Origin: Lonepinella koalarum
GTDB taxonomy: Bacteria > Pseudomonadota > Gammaproteobacteria > Enterobacterales > Pasteurellaceae
Assembly (NCBI RefSeq): GCF_042926695.1
Contig: NZ_CP170642.1
Location: forward strand, 2,486,856-2,550,855
Reading direction: 5' to 3'
DNA length: 64,000 bases
Shown here: positions 34,302-44,100 of the stretch, in pieces
Layout of the letters: each line of letters starts with the position of its first letter
Numbering within the stretch: position 1 is the stretch's first letter
The notes under the pieces: model-generated
Databases searched by the model: none
Told to the model about the DNA's origin: nothing
What the model saw: only the letters and a program-made list of their open reading frames with translations
Made by a program: the position numbers and the translations under genes

Positions 34302-35285
34302 ATGAAACTAAAAAAATTTATTTTGTCTAGTCTATGTGTGGCAATGCCTGTTCTATTATCCACCAATGCAATGGCTAAAGTGACCTTAAAACTTGCTCAT
34401 AACCTTGAGCAATCGCATGTCGTGCATCAAGCATTAGCACAAATGGCGAAAGAAGTTCAAGAAAAATCAAATGGTGATTTAAATATTCGTATTTACCCAA
34501 GTGGTCAAATGGGCGGACCTAGAGAAACGATTGAACTCATTCAGAATGATGCTTTAGATATGACGAAAGCGAGCGCAAGTGAAATGGAATCCTTCGTTAA
34601 GGAATTCGCCGTATTTAGTTGTCCATATCTTTTTGATGATGAAGAACATTTTAAGAAAGTATTGTTCGGACCTGTTGGAAAAGAGATTGCAGATAAAACT
34701 CAAAATAGTGGCTTTAATGTTATCGCATCTTATGTCGCTGGTACACGAAGTTTTTATGCGAAAAAACCTATTCATTCTCCAGCCGATATGAAAGGCATGA
34801 AAATTCGCGTAGTTTCCACCCCAACTACCAATAAATTAATTGAATTATTAAATGGCTCTCCTGCCCCAATTCCATTCGGTGAAGTTTATACCGCGTTGCA
34901 ACAAGGTGTGATTGATGGTGCTGAAAATAATATTCCTTCATATAATCAAACAAGACATTCAGAAGTTGCAAAATATTATATTGAAGATCAACATACCAGT
35001 GTTCCTGATTATTTAATTGTTTCTAGTAAAACGTGGAATAAATTAGATGATAATCAGCGTAAAATTTTGCAAGAAGCAGCGAAACATTCTGAGGAGTATC
35101 AACAAAAATTATGGGATGAAGAAGTGGCAAGATCCCGTGCTGAAGCAGAAAAAACCGGAACAACCTTTATACAGGTTGATAAAAAACCATTCCGAGATGC
35201 TTTGCAACCACTTTATGAGGATTTTGCCAAAGATCCTAATTTAGCTAAAATTATTGAATCCATCAAATCTCAAGGAAATAAATAA
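34302..35285 (+). CDS. TRAP transporter substrate-binding protein (DctP type), probably hexuronate
   Basis: 327 residues from the ATG at 34302, which follows GGAGA; an upstream TTG at 34290 is rejected. Signal peptide about 1-25 (ends TNAMA). Mature protein is DctP-type: KVTLKLAHNLEQSHVVH at the start, the conserved Arg of the carboxylate pocket in IRVVSTPTTN, and GEVYTALQQGVIDGAENN. TRAP receptors bind organic acids in the periplasm. Divergence from uxaCBA-eda-kdgK and co-localised regulator make galacturonate (or glucuronate) the likely ligand. Confidence 0.9.
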   Translation: MKLKKFILSSLCVAMPVLLSTNAMAKVTLKLAHNLEQSHVVHQALAQMAKEVQEKSNGDLNIRIYPSGQMGGPRETIELIQNDALDMTKASASEMESFVKEFAVFSCPYLFDDEEHFKKVLFGPVGKEIADKTQNSGFNVIASYVAGTRSFYAKKPIHSPADMKGMKIRVVSTPTTNKLIELLNGSPAPIPFGEVYTALQQGVIDGAENNIPSYNQTRHSEVAKYYIEDQHTSVPDYLIVSSKTWNKLDDNQRKILQEAAKHSEEYQQKLWDEEVARSRAEAEKTGTTFIQVDKKPFRDALQPLYEDFAKDPNLAKIIESIKSQGNK

Positions 35286-35290
35286 GGAAT

Positions 35291-35316
35291 AGTCCGATCT
35301 ATTTATAGATCGGACT
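35291..35316 (+). terminator. Intercistronic stem-loop between TRAP receptor and permeases
   Basis: 11-bp perfect stem AGTCCGATCTA/TAGATCGGACT with a 4-nt loop, followed by TTATTT. Likely a partial terminator or 3' stabiliser giving more receptor than permease. Confidence 0.7.
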
Positions 35317-35347
35317 TTATTTCATAATTATAGTTGGAGGCATTCCA

Positions 35348-35839
35348 ATGTTATTGGAAAAAATAAAAAAACCGATCGATAAATTTATCTCAACTTTTTC
35401 AATTATTGTGATGATTTTATTGGTTATTTGTGTTACTTGGCAGGTCTTTAGTCGTTATGTATTGAAAATGCCAAGTACTGTAACAGATGAAGTGGCAAGA
35501 TTTAGTATGATTTGGGTCGGATTACTCGGCGCGTCTTATACCGTTGGATTGCAAAAGCATCTGTCCATTGATTTATTTACTCATAATCTATCAGTTAAAA
35601 AGAAAGCAATGAGTAATATATTTATTAATATTTGTATCTGTATTTTTTCTTTGTCTGTTCTGGTATTTGGTGGTGCAACTTTAGTTGCTAATGTTTATGC
35701 CACAGGACAAATATCCCCATCAATGCAAATTCCAATGGCTTATGTTTATATTGCATTACCTTTAAGTGGTATTCTAATGGTTTTTTATAGTGTTTTATTT
35801 CTCATCCAAAATATTTTTCTGCTTAAGGAGAACAAATAA
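35348..35839 (+). CDS. TRAP transporter small permease (DctQ type)
   Basis: 163 residues with four membrane helices (about 15-38, 50-68, 92-115, 135-155). DctQ-type marks: VFSRYVLKMPSTVTDEVARF and WVGLLGASYTVG. It ends at TAATG shared with the large permease start, so the two are coupled. Forms the membrane complex with DctM in the inner membrane. Confidence 0.92.
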   Translation: MLLEKIKKPIDKFISTFSIIVMILLVICVTWQVFSRYVLKMPSTVTDEVARFSMIWVGLLGASYTVGLQKHLSIDLFTHNLSVKKKAMSNIFINICICIFSLSVLVFGGATLVANVYATGQISPSMQIPMAYVYIALPLSGILMVFYSVLFLIQNIFLLKENK

Positions 35840-37155
35840 TGGAATGGTTACTATCATGGGAATGGTTTATTCCGCTTGTAATGTTTACATCTTTCTTTTT
35901 ATTAGTCTTTTTAGGGGTGCCTATCTCTTTTTCTATCGGTATTTCAACCTTAATTTCAGGGGGATTTATGCTCCCATTAAATACCACGATGATTGTTTCA
36001 GGACAGAAAATAGCCACCGGCTTAGATAGTTTCTCATTACTTGCAATTCCTTTTTTTATTCTTGCTGGATCATTAATGAATAGTGGTGGAATTGCCACAA
36101 GATTGATTAACTTCTCTCAAGTACTTGTTGGGCGGATTCCCGGTTCCTTAGGGCATGTTAATGTATTGGCTAATATGATGTTTGGCTCAATTTCAGGGTC
36201 TGCTGTTGCCGCAGCGGCTGCGGTAGGTGGAACGATGTCACCGTTACAAAAGAAAGCGGGCTATGATCCTAGTTATTCTGCAGCAATTAATGTCACATCC
36301 TGTATAACCGGATTGTTAATTCCTCCATCAAATGTCATGATTGTTTACGCCTTAACGGCCGGTGGTATTTCAGTAGCCACGCTTTTTATGGCGGGTTATG
36401 TACCAGGTACGTTAATGGGACTCGGTATTATGGCTGTCAATTTCTTTATTGCTAAAAAACGAAAATACCCCATTTCAGAAAAACCAACACTATCATTAAT
36501 TATTAAATATACTTTAGATGCTATCCCTAGTTTATTAATGGTAGTGGTTGTGATTGGAGGGATATTAGCGGGCGTTTTTACCGCTACAGAAGCCTCTGCT
36601 ATTGCGGTTGTTTATACTTTTGTTTTATCTGTTCTTATTTATCGTGAAATTAAGTTTTCTCAGCTACCTAAAATCATCTTAGAATCAGTTATTACCACTT
36701 CAATTGTGTTATTCTTAATCGGGGTTTCCGTAGCAATGTCTTGGGCGATGACTAATGCGGATATTCCATATATGGTAAATGAATTATTAATGAGTGTATC
36801 AGATAACTTAATTGTTATCTTACTGATTATTAATGTACTTTTATTAGTTATTGGTATTTTTATGGATATGACGCCCGCTGTGTTGATTTTCACCCCTATT
36901 TTTCTTCCGATTGTGACAAATTTAGGGATGAGTCCAATTCATTTTGGTATTATGATGATTTTTAACTTGTGTATTGGGTTGTGTACACCACCAGTGGGAA
37001 GTGCATTATTTGTAGGATGCTCTGTATCTGGCGTTAAATTACAAGACTTAATTAAGCCTATGTTACCATTCTTTGTGGTGTTACTTGTTACATTGTTTTT
37101 AGTCACTTATATTCCGCAGTTATCATTATTCTTACCTAATTTATTGGGTTTATAA
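35839..37155 (+). CDS. TRAP transporter large permease (DctM type)
   Basis: 438 residues, about 12 membrane helices. Family marks: FGSISGSAVAAAAAVGGTM, GLDSFSLLAIPFFILAG and the late CIGLCTPPVGSALFV. It uses a sodium gradient to move the receptor-bound acid into the cell. Overlaps the small permease stop by 1 nt. Confidence 0.95.
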   Translation: MEWLLSWEWFIPLVMFTSFFLLVFLGVPISFSIGISTLISGGFMLPLNTTMIVSGQKIATGLDSFSLLAIPFFILAGSLMNSGGIATRLINFSQVLVGRIPGSLGHVNVLANMMFGSISGSAVAAAAAVGGTMSPLQKKAGYDPSYSAAINVTSCITGLLIPPSNVMIVYALTAGGISVATLFMAGYVPGTLMGLGIMAVNFFIAKKRKYPISEKPTLSLIIKYTLDAIPSLLMVVVVIGGILAGVFTATEASAIAVVYTFVLSVLIYREIKFSQLPKIILESVITTSIVLFLIGVSVAMSWAMTNADIPYMVNELLMSVSDNLIVILLIINVLLLVIGIFMDMTPAVLIFTPIFLPIVTNLGMSPIHFGIMMIFNLCIGLCTPPVGSALFVGCSVSGVKLQDLIKPMLPFFVVLLVTLFLVTYIPQLSLFLPNLLGL

Positions 37156-37160
37156 TTTAA

Positions 37161-37197
37161 AATAGTTGTTGCCACATTAGTCGTGGTAGCAACTATT
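37161..37197 (+). terminator. Terminator after the TRAP genes
   Basis: 15-bp stem (37161-37175 with 37183-37197, two G-U wobbles), 7-nt loop, followed by a T-rich stretch. Ends the TRAP transcript before the regulator gene. Confidence 0.8.
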
Positions 37198-37231
37198 TCT
37201 TTTCCTATCTCTCATCATAGCAAATTTGTGC

Positions 37232-37237
37232 TATAAT
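37232..37237 (+). promoter_or_regulatory. -10 box of the GntR regulator gene
   Basis: Perfect TATAAT 35 bp before the ATG, no convincing -35. A half operator ATACCAAT at 37267-37274 overlaps the start codon and could mediate autoregulation. Confidence 0.45.
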
Positions 37238-37272
37238 CTAGCATATATGTTTCCAATAGAAGTAATACCAAT

Positions 37273-38064
37273 ATGAAATTAATGGATAATCAGCGTCTTT
37301 ATCAACAACTAGCTCAAGATCTTAAACAGAAGATTATTAATGGGTTTTATAAAGTCGGAGAGAAATTACCTGCTGAAAGATTTATTTCGGAAGAAATGAA
37401 TGTCAGTCGCACGGTGGTAAGAGAAGCGATAATTATGCTTGAAGTGGAAGGTTTTGTTGAAGTTAAGAAAGGTTCCGGTATTCATGTTATATCATCGACA
37501 CCCAAAAATTTTACCCAATCTGATGAAAATCGTGGACTGGAATTTTCCGATTGCGGTCCTTTTGAACTATTACAAGCCCGTCAATTAATTGAAAGTATCG
37601 TTGCTGAATTTGCTGCATCTCAAGTAACCAAAGAAGATATTATTGATATTATGGAAATTCAAAAAAATGCTAGACAAGAAGATCATTTTCGTGATTCAGA
37701 ATGGGATTTAAAATTTCATACTAAAGTAGCACAAATTACTCGAAACAGTGCTTTGATTACTATTGTTCAAGAAATGTGGCGGCAAAGGGTGCTTAATCCT
37801 TATTGGCTCAAATTACATGAGCATATTGATGCTCGCTCTATTGATAGTTGGTGTGATGACCACGACAAAATATTAAGAGCGCTAATGAATAAGGATCCTG
37901 ATGCAGCCAAAATAGCAATGTGGCAACATCTGGAACATACCAAACAGATGTTATTCAATGGTGCCAATAATGATTTTGAAATAGGTATAGATAAATATCG
38001 CTTTTCAGATAATCCAGTGATTCATCTTTCTGGTACTATTGATTCTTTGAATAAGAAAGCGTAA
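37273..38064 (+). CDS. GntR/FadR-family hexuronate regulator (UxuR/ExuR type)
   Basis: 263 residues. N-terminal winged helix (about 5-75: GEKLPAERFISEEMNVSRTVVREA...LEVEGFVEVKKGSGI) and a C-terminal FCD effector domain (about 95-235: GPFELLQARQLIES, with metal-binding His in DLKFHTKVAQ, DHDKILRAL and MWQHLEHTK). It resembles E. coli UxuR and ExuR along its length. Expected to repress uxaCBA-eda-kdgK and the TRAP genes until a hexuronate derivative binds. Whether it is orthologous to UxuR or ExuR cannot be decided by eye, so no symbol is given. Confidence 0.9.
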   Translation: MKLMDNQRLYQQLAQDLKQKIINGFYKVGEKLPAERFISEEMNVSRTVVREAIIMLEVEGFVEVKKGSGIHVISSTPKNFTQSDENRGLEFSDCGPFELLQARQLIESIVAEFAASQVTKEDIIDIMEIQKNARQEDHFRDSEWDLKFHTKVAQITRNSALITIVQEMWRQRVLNPYWLKLHEHIDARSIDSWCDDHDKILRALMNKDPDAAKIAMWQHLEHTKQMLFNGANNDFEIGIDKYRFSDNPVIHLSGTIDSLNKKA

Positions 38065-38105
38065 AACAAGATTATATAAGATAACATTCATTCAAAAGGT
38101 AAGTC

Positions 38106-38843
38106 ATGTCAGAACAAATCTACGGTATTCACGCTGTGAGTGCTTTTTTAGAGCGTACGCCAGAACGTATTATTGAAGTTTTGGTGTTAAAAGGGCGTGA
38201 GGATAAACGCTTGCAACCTTTACTTAACGAATTACATAAATTGGGTATTAGCGTCCAATTTTTAAATCGCCAAAGTTTAGATAACAAGGCTCAAGGCGAA
38301 GTGCATCAGGGGATTATTGCTCGCGTGCAAGCGGCGAAAGAGTTAAATGAAAACGATCTTGATCAGATTTTGCAACATAAGCAAAATCCGTTTTTATTGG
38401 TGCTAGATGGGGTGACCGATCCGCATAATTTGGGGGCTTGTTTGCGTACAGCCGATGCGGCTGGGGTTGATGCGGTGATCGTGCCGAAAGATAAATCGGC
38501 TCAATTAACCTCAGTGGCTCGTAAAGTGGCTTGTGGTGCGGCGGAAACGATGCCGTTAGTTCGGGTAACAAATTTAGCTCGTACCTTGCGTGAATTGCAA
38601 CAACATCACAATATTTGGGTGGTGGGTACGGCGGGTGAAGTAACGGAAACGCTTTATCAAAGTAAATTAACGGGTGCTATTGCGTTGGTGATGGGAGCCG
38701 AGGGGGAGGGTATGCGACGGTTAACCCGTGAATGTTGCGATCAATTAATCAGTATTCCAATGGCTGGGTCGGTGTCATCATTGAATGTTTCCGTTGCCAC
38801 GGGAGTATGTCTGTTTGAGATTGTAAGGCAGAGATTAGGTTAA
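38106..38843 (+). CDS. rlmB: 23S rRNA (guanosine-2251-2'-O)-methyltransferase
   Basis: 245 residues. N-terminal SpoU substrate-binding domain (about 1-75, YGIHAVSAFLERTPERI) and a SPOUT trefoil-knot methyltransferase domain (LDGVTDPHNLGACLRTADAAG, LVMGAEGEGMRRL, IPMAGSVSSLNVSVATG). It methylates G2251 of the peptidyl-transferase loop. In E. coli it follows rnr directly; here a 10-kb uronate block intervenes. No strong promoter seen; ribosome site AAAGGT. Confidence 0.96.
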   Translation: MSEQIYGIHAVSAFLERTPERIIEVLVLKGREDKRLQPLLNELHKLGISVQFLNRQSLDNKAQGEVHQGIIARVQAAKELNENDLDQILQHKQNPFLLVLDGVTDPHNLGACLRTADAAGVDAVIVPKDKSAQLTSVARKVACGAAETMPLVRVTNLARTLRELQQHHNIWVVGTAGEVTETLYQSKLTGAIALVMGAEGEGMRRLTRECCDQLISIPMAGSVSSLNVSVATGVCLFEIVRQRLG

Positions 38844-38866
38844 CTGATAATTATTAATAGATGGGT

Positions 38867-38901
38867 AAAAATGGATTAGAGAATAAATCTAATCCATTTT
38901 T
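38867..38901. terminator. Bidirectional terminator between rlmB and the MFS operon
   Basis: 14-bp perfect stem AAAAATGGATTAGA/TCTAATCCATTTTT with a 7-nt loop and T-runs on both strands. Ends rlmB and the convergent five-gene reductase operon. Confidence 0.9.
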
Positions 38902-38910
38902 TTATTTGCT

Positions 38911-40137
38911 CTATTTTTCAGCATATGAATAAAATCGATCAGCTAACAAGCCACCAATTAAGAATATTAGGGTTGTTATTGCCAATACCACAAAACTCAC
39001 CAACCACGCCCCCGATAATTGATACAGTCCCCCAATAATCATAGGGCTTAAAGATGCCATCACATAACCAATTGATTGTACAACGGAAGATGTATAGCGG
39101 TTTTCTTCTAGTGAAGATGATTTAGAAATAATCAACGAGAAGATAACAACGTATGCACCGCCACAGCCTATGCCTCCCATAATATCCCATAATAACCACC
39201 AGTCTGGCAATAAATAGAAACCAACAGGTACTAGAAACCAAGCTAATCCATCAATAATAAATAGCCATTTTTGTGAAAGTTTGAACCATTTACCAAGCAA
39301 CGGCATACCTAAGCAACCAATAAATCCTAGTAAGTGAAAAATGGATACCACTACACCCGCTTTATCACTACTCATCTGAGCAAATTCCACAAGGAAACTT
39401 GGTAGCCATGCTACAACGCCATAAAAAGCAAAACAGTGACAAGAAAATGAAACCGTGAGTGCAATAATCGCTGAAACATGCTCTCTAGAAAATTGACTTA
39501 AAGAAATCGTGGATTTTTTCACCGCACTTTCTTCAATACGAATCGCAAGCCGATCATTTTTGGCTTTTTCACGGCGATAGCGTGGAATCCATAAAAATAA
39601 ACTTAATAATGCAAGCAAGCTCCAACTAGCTAACGCCCAACGCCAATCCAATAAATGGCTCATTGGGACAGTGAGTGAAGATGTGATCATTCCCCCTAAA
39701 CTCATGCCTAACACCATCATTCCTGTCATAAAACTCGCATTAGATTTAAAATCACGGGCAATAATTAATAATCCTAGCAGGTTGCCAATAGTGAGTGATA
39801 AGCCAATAATAATGGTACCTGATAGCATAAAGCCAGTATCGCCAACGGCTCGTAAAATCGAACCCAAAGTAACACCAATAAGACTTAACATTACGGAATT
39901 TTCAATTCCCATTTTACCGATAATTTTTGATGCAAAGGGGGTAAACAAACCAAAACAAAGGACAGGAATCGTGGTTAATACACCAGCAAACACAGGTGAC
40001 ATGGCAAGACTGGCTTTTACTTCACTGATAACAGGGGGAAGTGAAGTAATTGGAGCACGTAAATTTAAGGATAGGGTAAGAAAGGCGAAAAACATCACCC
40101 ATTTCATACGACTACGGCGTGTTTTGACTGATTGCAT
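38911..40137 (-). CDS. MFS transporter, CynX/NimT type
   Basis: 408 residues, twelve membrane helices in two sets of six. N-terminal LNLRAPITSLPPVISEV is typical of CynX/NimT (cyanate / 2-nitroimidazole) transporters. Last gene of the reductase operon, 20 bp after apbE. As the operon already has another MFS at its start, one may import the substrate and the other export the reduced product; this is inference. A reverse USS is at 39521-39529. Confidence 0.85.
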   Translation of the reverse strand: MQSVKTRRSRMKWVMFFAFLTLSLNLRAPITSLPPVISEVKASLAMSPVFAGVLTTIPVLCFGLFTPFASKIIGKMGIENSVMLSLIGVTLGSILRAVGDTGFMLSGTIIIGLSLTIGNLLGLLIIARDFKSNASFMTGMMVLGMSLGGMITSSLTVPMSHLLDWRWALASWSLLALLSLFLWIPRYRREKAKNDRLAIRIEESAVKKSTISLSQFSREHVSAIIALTVSFSCHCFAFYGVVAWLPSFLVEFAQMSSDKAGVVVSIFHLLGFIGCLGMPLLGKWFKLSQKWLFIIDGLAWFLVPVGFYLLPDWWLLWDIMGGIGCGGAYVVIFSLIISKSSSLEENRYTSSVVQSIGYVMASLSPMIIGGLYQLSGAWLVSFVVLAITTLIFLIGGLLADRFYSYAEK

Positions 40138-40157
40138 AAAATAATCTCCGTAAAATA

Positions 40158-41135
40158 TTAAATAACCGAGTTAATATTGGTTAATTCATAGTCTGAACTC
40201 ACCAATTTAAAAGATGAAACTAAATTTGAAGTTACATAAACTTTTTGATCTTTGCTGATAAAGATGGCTGCAAAATGCGGTATTTTTTCAATGAATTTCA
40301 ATCCGTCTTCAAGCCCTTTGAAATAAACTTGAGTAGATAAAATTTCCCCTTCAACAGAACGATCAGAAATAATGGTGACACTGTCTAATTGACTTTCAAA
40401 AGGATAGCCTGTATTGGGATCGATAATATGATGATAAGATTTACCTTGAATTTCCGTATATTTTTCATAATTGCCCGATGTCACAATGGATTTATTTTTC
40501 ACAGCAACAATGCCGACATATTGCCCACGTTTTGCAAAGGGTTGTTGAATCCCGACTTTCCATTGACCTTGAGCATTGTGTGGTGCTTCACCAAACGCAA
40601 TCACATTTCCCCCTAAATCAATAATGCCAGCATAAATTTGATACTGGGCTAACAATTGAACAAGGCGATCCGCAATATAGCCTTTCGCAATTGCTCCAAG
40701 ATCAAATTGCATGCCAGCTTTACTTAAAAATACGGTTTGTTTCTTTGCATCAAGAACAATATCGTGTGGATTAATCAATTTTAATGACTGAGCAACGTTT
40801 TGTTCTGTAGGTAAATGATGTTGTTGGAAACTCGTTTTCCATAACCGAGTAAGAGAACCTATAACCGCATTAAATCCCGAATTAGGTGCTAAACTGGCTA
40901 AGGTCGCCTGTTGAATAAGGTCAAAAACATCACTGCTTACTTGAACAGGCGACAATCCTGCCGCCTGATTAATTGACATCACTTCTGAATAAGGGCGATT
41001 GACAGTGAATTTATCTTCAAGGTTTTTAACCAATTGATAAACAGCTACTTTTATTTCATCAACAATTGGCGTAAATACCGTAATCGTATTTACTGTTCCC
41101 ATTGCGATAAACGTCGTCACTGATTTTTCTACCAT
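40158..41135 (-). CDS. apbE: FAD:protein FMN transferase ApbE
   Basis: 325 residues. ApbE fold marks: FGAVIG-like FNAVIGSLTRLW, FDLGAIAKGYIADRL, IDLGGNVIAFG, SGNYEKY, HIIDPNTGYP. It has no signal peptide or lipobox, so it works in the cytoplasm, unlike the usual periplasmic lipoprotein ApbE. It moves FMN from FAD to a Thr/Ser in FMN_bind domains. The gene directly upstream encodes such a domain with a matching SGAT motif, so the pair is a modifier and its substrate. Confidence 0.93.
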   Translation of the reverse strand: MVEKSVTTFIAMGTVNTITVFTPIVDEIKVAVYQLVKNLEDKFTVNRPYSEVMSINQAAGLSPVQVSSDVFDLIQQATLASLAPNSGFNAVIGSLTRLWKTSFQQHHLPTEQNVAQSLKLINPHDIVLDAKKQTVFLSKAGMQFDLGAIAKGYIADRLVQLLAQYQIYAGIIDLGGNVIAFGEAPHNAQGQWKVGIQQPFAKRGQYVGIVAVKNKSIVTSGNYEKYTEIQGKSYHHIIDPNTGYPFESQLDSVTIISDRSVEGEILSTQVYFKGLEDGLKFIEKIPHFAAIFISKDQKVYVTSNLVSSFKLVSSDYELTNINSVI

Positions 41136-41156
41136 ACAACCGCCTAATATTAATGG

Positions 41157-44100
41157 CTAAATTTGATTAGCACAGTTTTTACCTGCAACATAACCATAGA
41201 ACATTGCCATAGAGTGGCTAACCCCTTTCATACAAATTGGGTATTCCACGGCAACACGGTTACCCTGTACGTTACCTGCCACATACAATCCTTTGATCAC
41301 ATTACGATCCACATCATAGGTATGTGAATCTTCATCACTTTCTAAGCCACCTAAACAGGTTAACATCGTCGTCGTGACAAAACGCACTGCGTAGAATGGT
41401 CCTTGGTTAATAGCAAACAAACGTGATGGCGATTTAGCAAAATCTTCATCATAACCGGCTTGTGCTAATTGGTTGTAACGTTCAATGGATTTCAATGCGG
41501 TTTCTTGATCAATATCTAATTGAGCAAGCAATTCTGGCAAAGTATCTGCAACCAGCACATTACCTTCATCCACTTCATGTTGGAACTCTTTATCGCCAAT
41601 ATGACTGAGTGAACATTTCGGATGATTTTTCACTTCATCATTGTCGTAATAAGACACGGTGCCATGTGCTGCTGGCATATAGGCAAGTTGTTCACGCCAT
41701 TGGTTATCAAAGAGTTGATAACAGATATTATCTGGCTGCATTTCAATTTGATTTTCCAATTGTTGACCCGGTACTTCTTCGTTCATAAAGCGTTTGCCAT
41801 GTTTGTTTAAGAACAAGAATGGGTTATTACCTAAGCCACCTGCCATACCAAATGGACCACCCATGTTGTGAGTCATTGGAGCATGATGTTGTTGGATTCT
41901 TGCTCCGATTTGAGCACCAAGTTTATGACCATCACCAGTATTGGTTAAATTACCTTCCACATCACGGTTAAGCCAAATATTTTTCACTCCACTTTCGCTG
42001 ATTTCAGGACAATAATGATCCACCATTTTTTTATTGCTACCATAATCCCCAGTGGCTAATACCACGCCACGTTTGGCGATAATACGAACGTATTTGCCTG
42101 TTGCGGCATTACGAGCAATTACGCCTGTCACTTTGTCGCCGTCTTTCAATAATTTTTCCACAAAATGACCAAAGCGTGCATCAACATTACCTGTATCTAA
42201 TGCTTTTTGGAAGTTAGCATTAATCATTGGTGCTTGGCTTGGCACAAAATGCACAGATGTTGGATAAGTTGGGTAGTCTTCGTTTTTATAGTTATAATGC
42301 GGTGGTAAAGGATGTTCCATTGGCTCTAAGAAGAAATCCGCATGCTCATCTGGTACTGGAGAGCGTTGGGTTTCACAAATCCACATATCCGGTTTCGCAC
42401 TAATAAACCAATCAAATACATCTGCACAGTTTTTCGCCCAGCGAGAAACGATCGGACGTTTGATACGATAGCTACATTCACGCATAAAACGGTCGACCAT
42501 TTCATCCACATTGAAATTATCTCGTCCCCAACGAGCTTGGACTTTACCATTGATAATGGCATATTCCCCACTACGACATTGTGGACTGTCAGCTTTCTCA
42601 ATAACAACGACTTTCGCCCCTTCTTCCGCAGCAGCACGCACCGCACAAGTACCCGCTACACCACAACCCACAATCACCACATCGGTTTCAATGTTTTCTT
42701 CAATTTGAGATTCATCCACCGAAAGTTCATCTGGTAACCAAGGTAACTCAGGTAATTTATTTTTACTCATTTTTGTTCCAGTGGCTTTAGCAATAATCCG
42801 ATCTACGGCTTCTAATACAGATTGACAGCTTTCCGTTGCACCACTCACTACATCAACATCATCGGTACCGTCTTTTTCTTTAATACGGCGAGCCATTTCA
42901 GTAAAGGCATCAATCGTCACCCCTGGAGCTAAACTCTTTCCTGTCACATCAATTTTTTGAATAGAAACTCTGTCTAAGGTTACTTCCACATGAACCATAC
43001 CATGGAAATCAGCAAAACGTTCTACATAAGTACCGGGTACAAATTCTTTGCGTGGAGCTTGTTTATTCAGATAGGATTTTTCTTCTTTCTCCATTGAAGG
43101 GCCAATAATATCCCATACCGTTTCTGGCACATGGCGAGCTTTACAATCTTCAATGTGCATGAAATTTAAAACTTCTTCCCCATTTTTGATTTTTTGCAAC
43201 CAACGTGGCTCAACAATAATGGCTTTACCAATAGAGACTAAATCAAAACCATGAGCAAAGGCATTATCCAAATCTTTCGCTTGTTTAATACTACCCACGC
43301 CCATTACTGGAATTTTTGCCAAGGTTTCAGAACGGTTTTGAATTAATTTATCAATTAACGGTTGTTTGTCGTGTAAATCAATAATAGATGTTTGCACTGC
43401 CTGACCAGTGGAGAAATGTAAATAATCCAGCCCTTTGTGAGCTAATTTCTCTAGCAAGAATAAGGTGTCATCATAATTAATCCCCGGTTTTTCCAATTCT
43501 TCAGGTGAAAAACGATAGCCGACAACAAAGGGTTTATCACCCAAACATTTTTTAACTGTGGATTTTACCACATCCACAATCGCTAATGGAAATCTAGCTC
43601 GTTTTTCAATATCGCCACCCCATTGGTCATCACGACGATTAGAGTGCGGTGAAAAAAATTGTTGAATTAAATAGGTATTGGCACCATGAATTTCTACCCC
43701 AGCAAAGCCTGCTTTAATCGCTCTTTCGGTGGCTAAACCAAAATCAACAATCAATTGATCAATTTCATCTACAGTTAATGCTTTCGGTTCAACACAACCG
43801 TGACGACAGGCTGCAATTGCACTAGGCGCAATCGCTACACTACCATCAGGAAGTAGTTCAGGGCGAACCATACGTCCACCATGATAAATTTGCATAATTG
43901 GCACCGAACCTTGTTGTTTGATTGCTTCTGCAATTTTGGCTAATCCTGCAATATGATCATCGGTAGATAAGCCGACACCACCGGGAAATGCCATACCATT
44001 ACGTTGCACATAACCACACTCCACCACAATCGCCCCAACATCTTTGGCACGTTCACGATAGTAAGTGACTAATTCATCATTCACAAAACCATTTTCATCG

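Noticed and set aside
39671..40144. 157-codon plus-strand frame opposite the MFS gene
   Set aside because: Antisense to membrane helices, a common source of long spurious frames.
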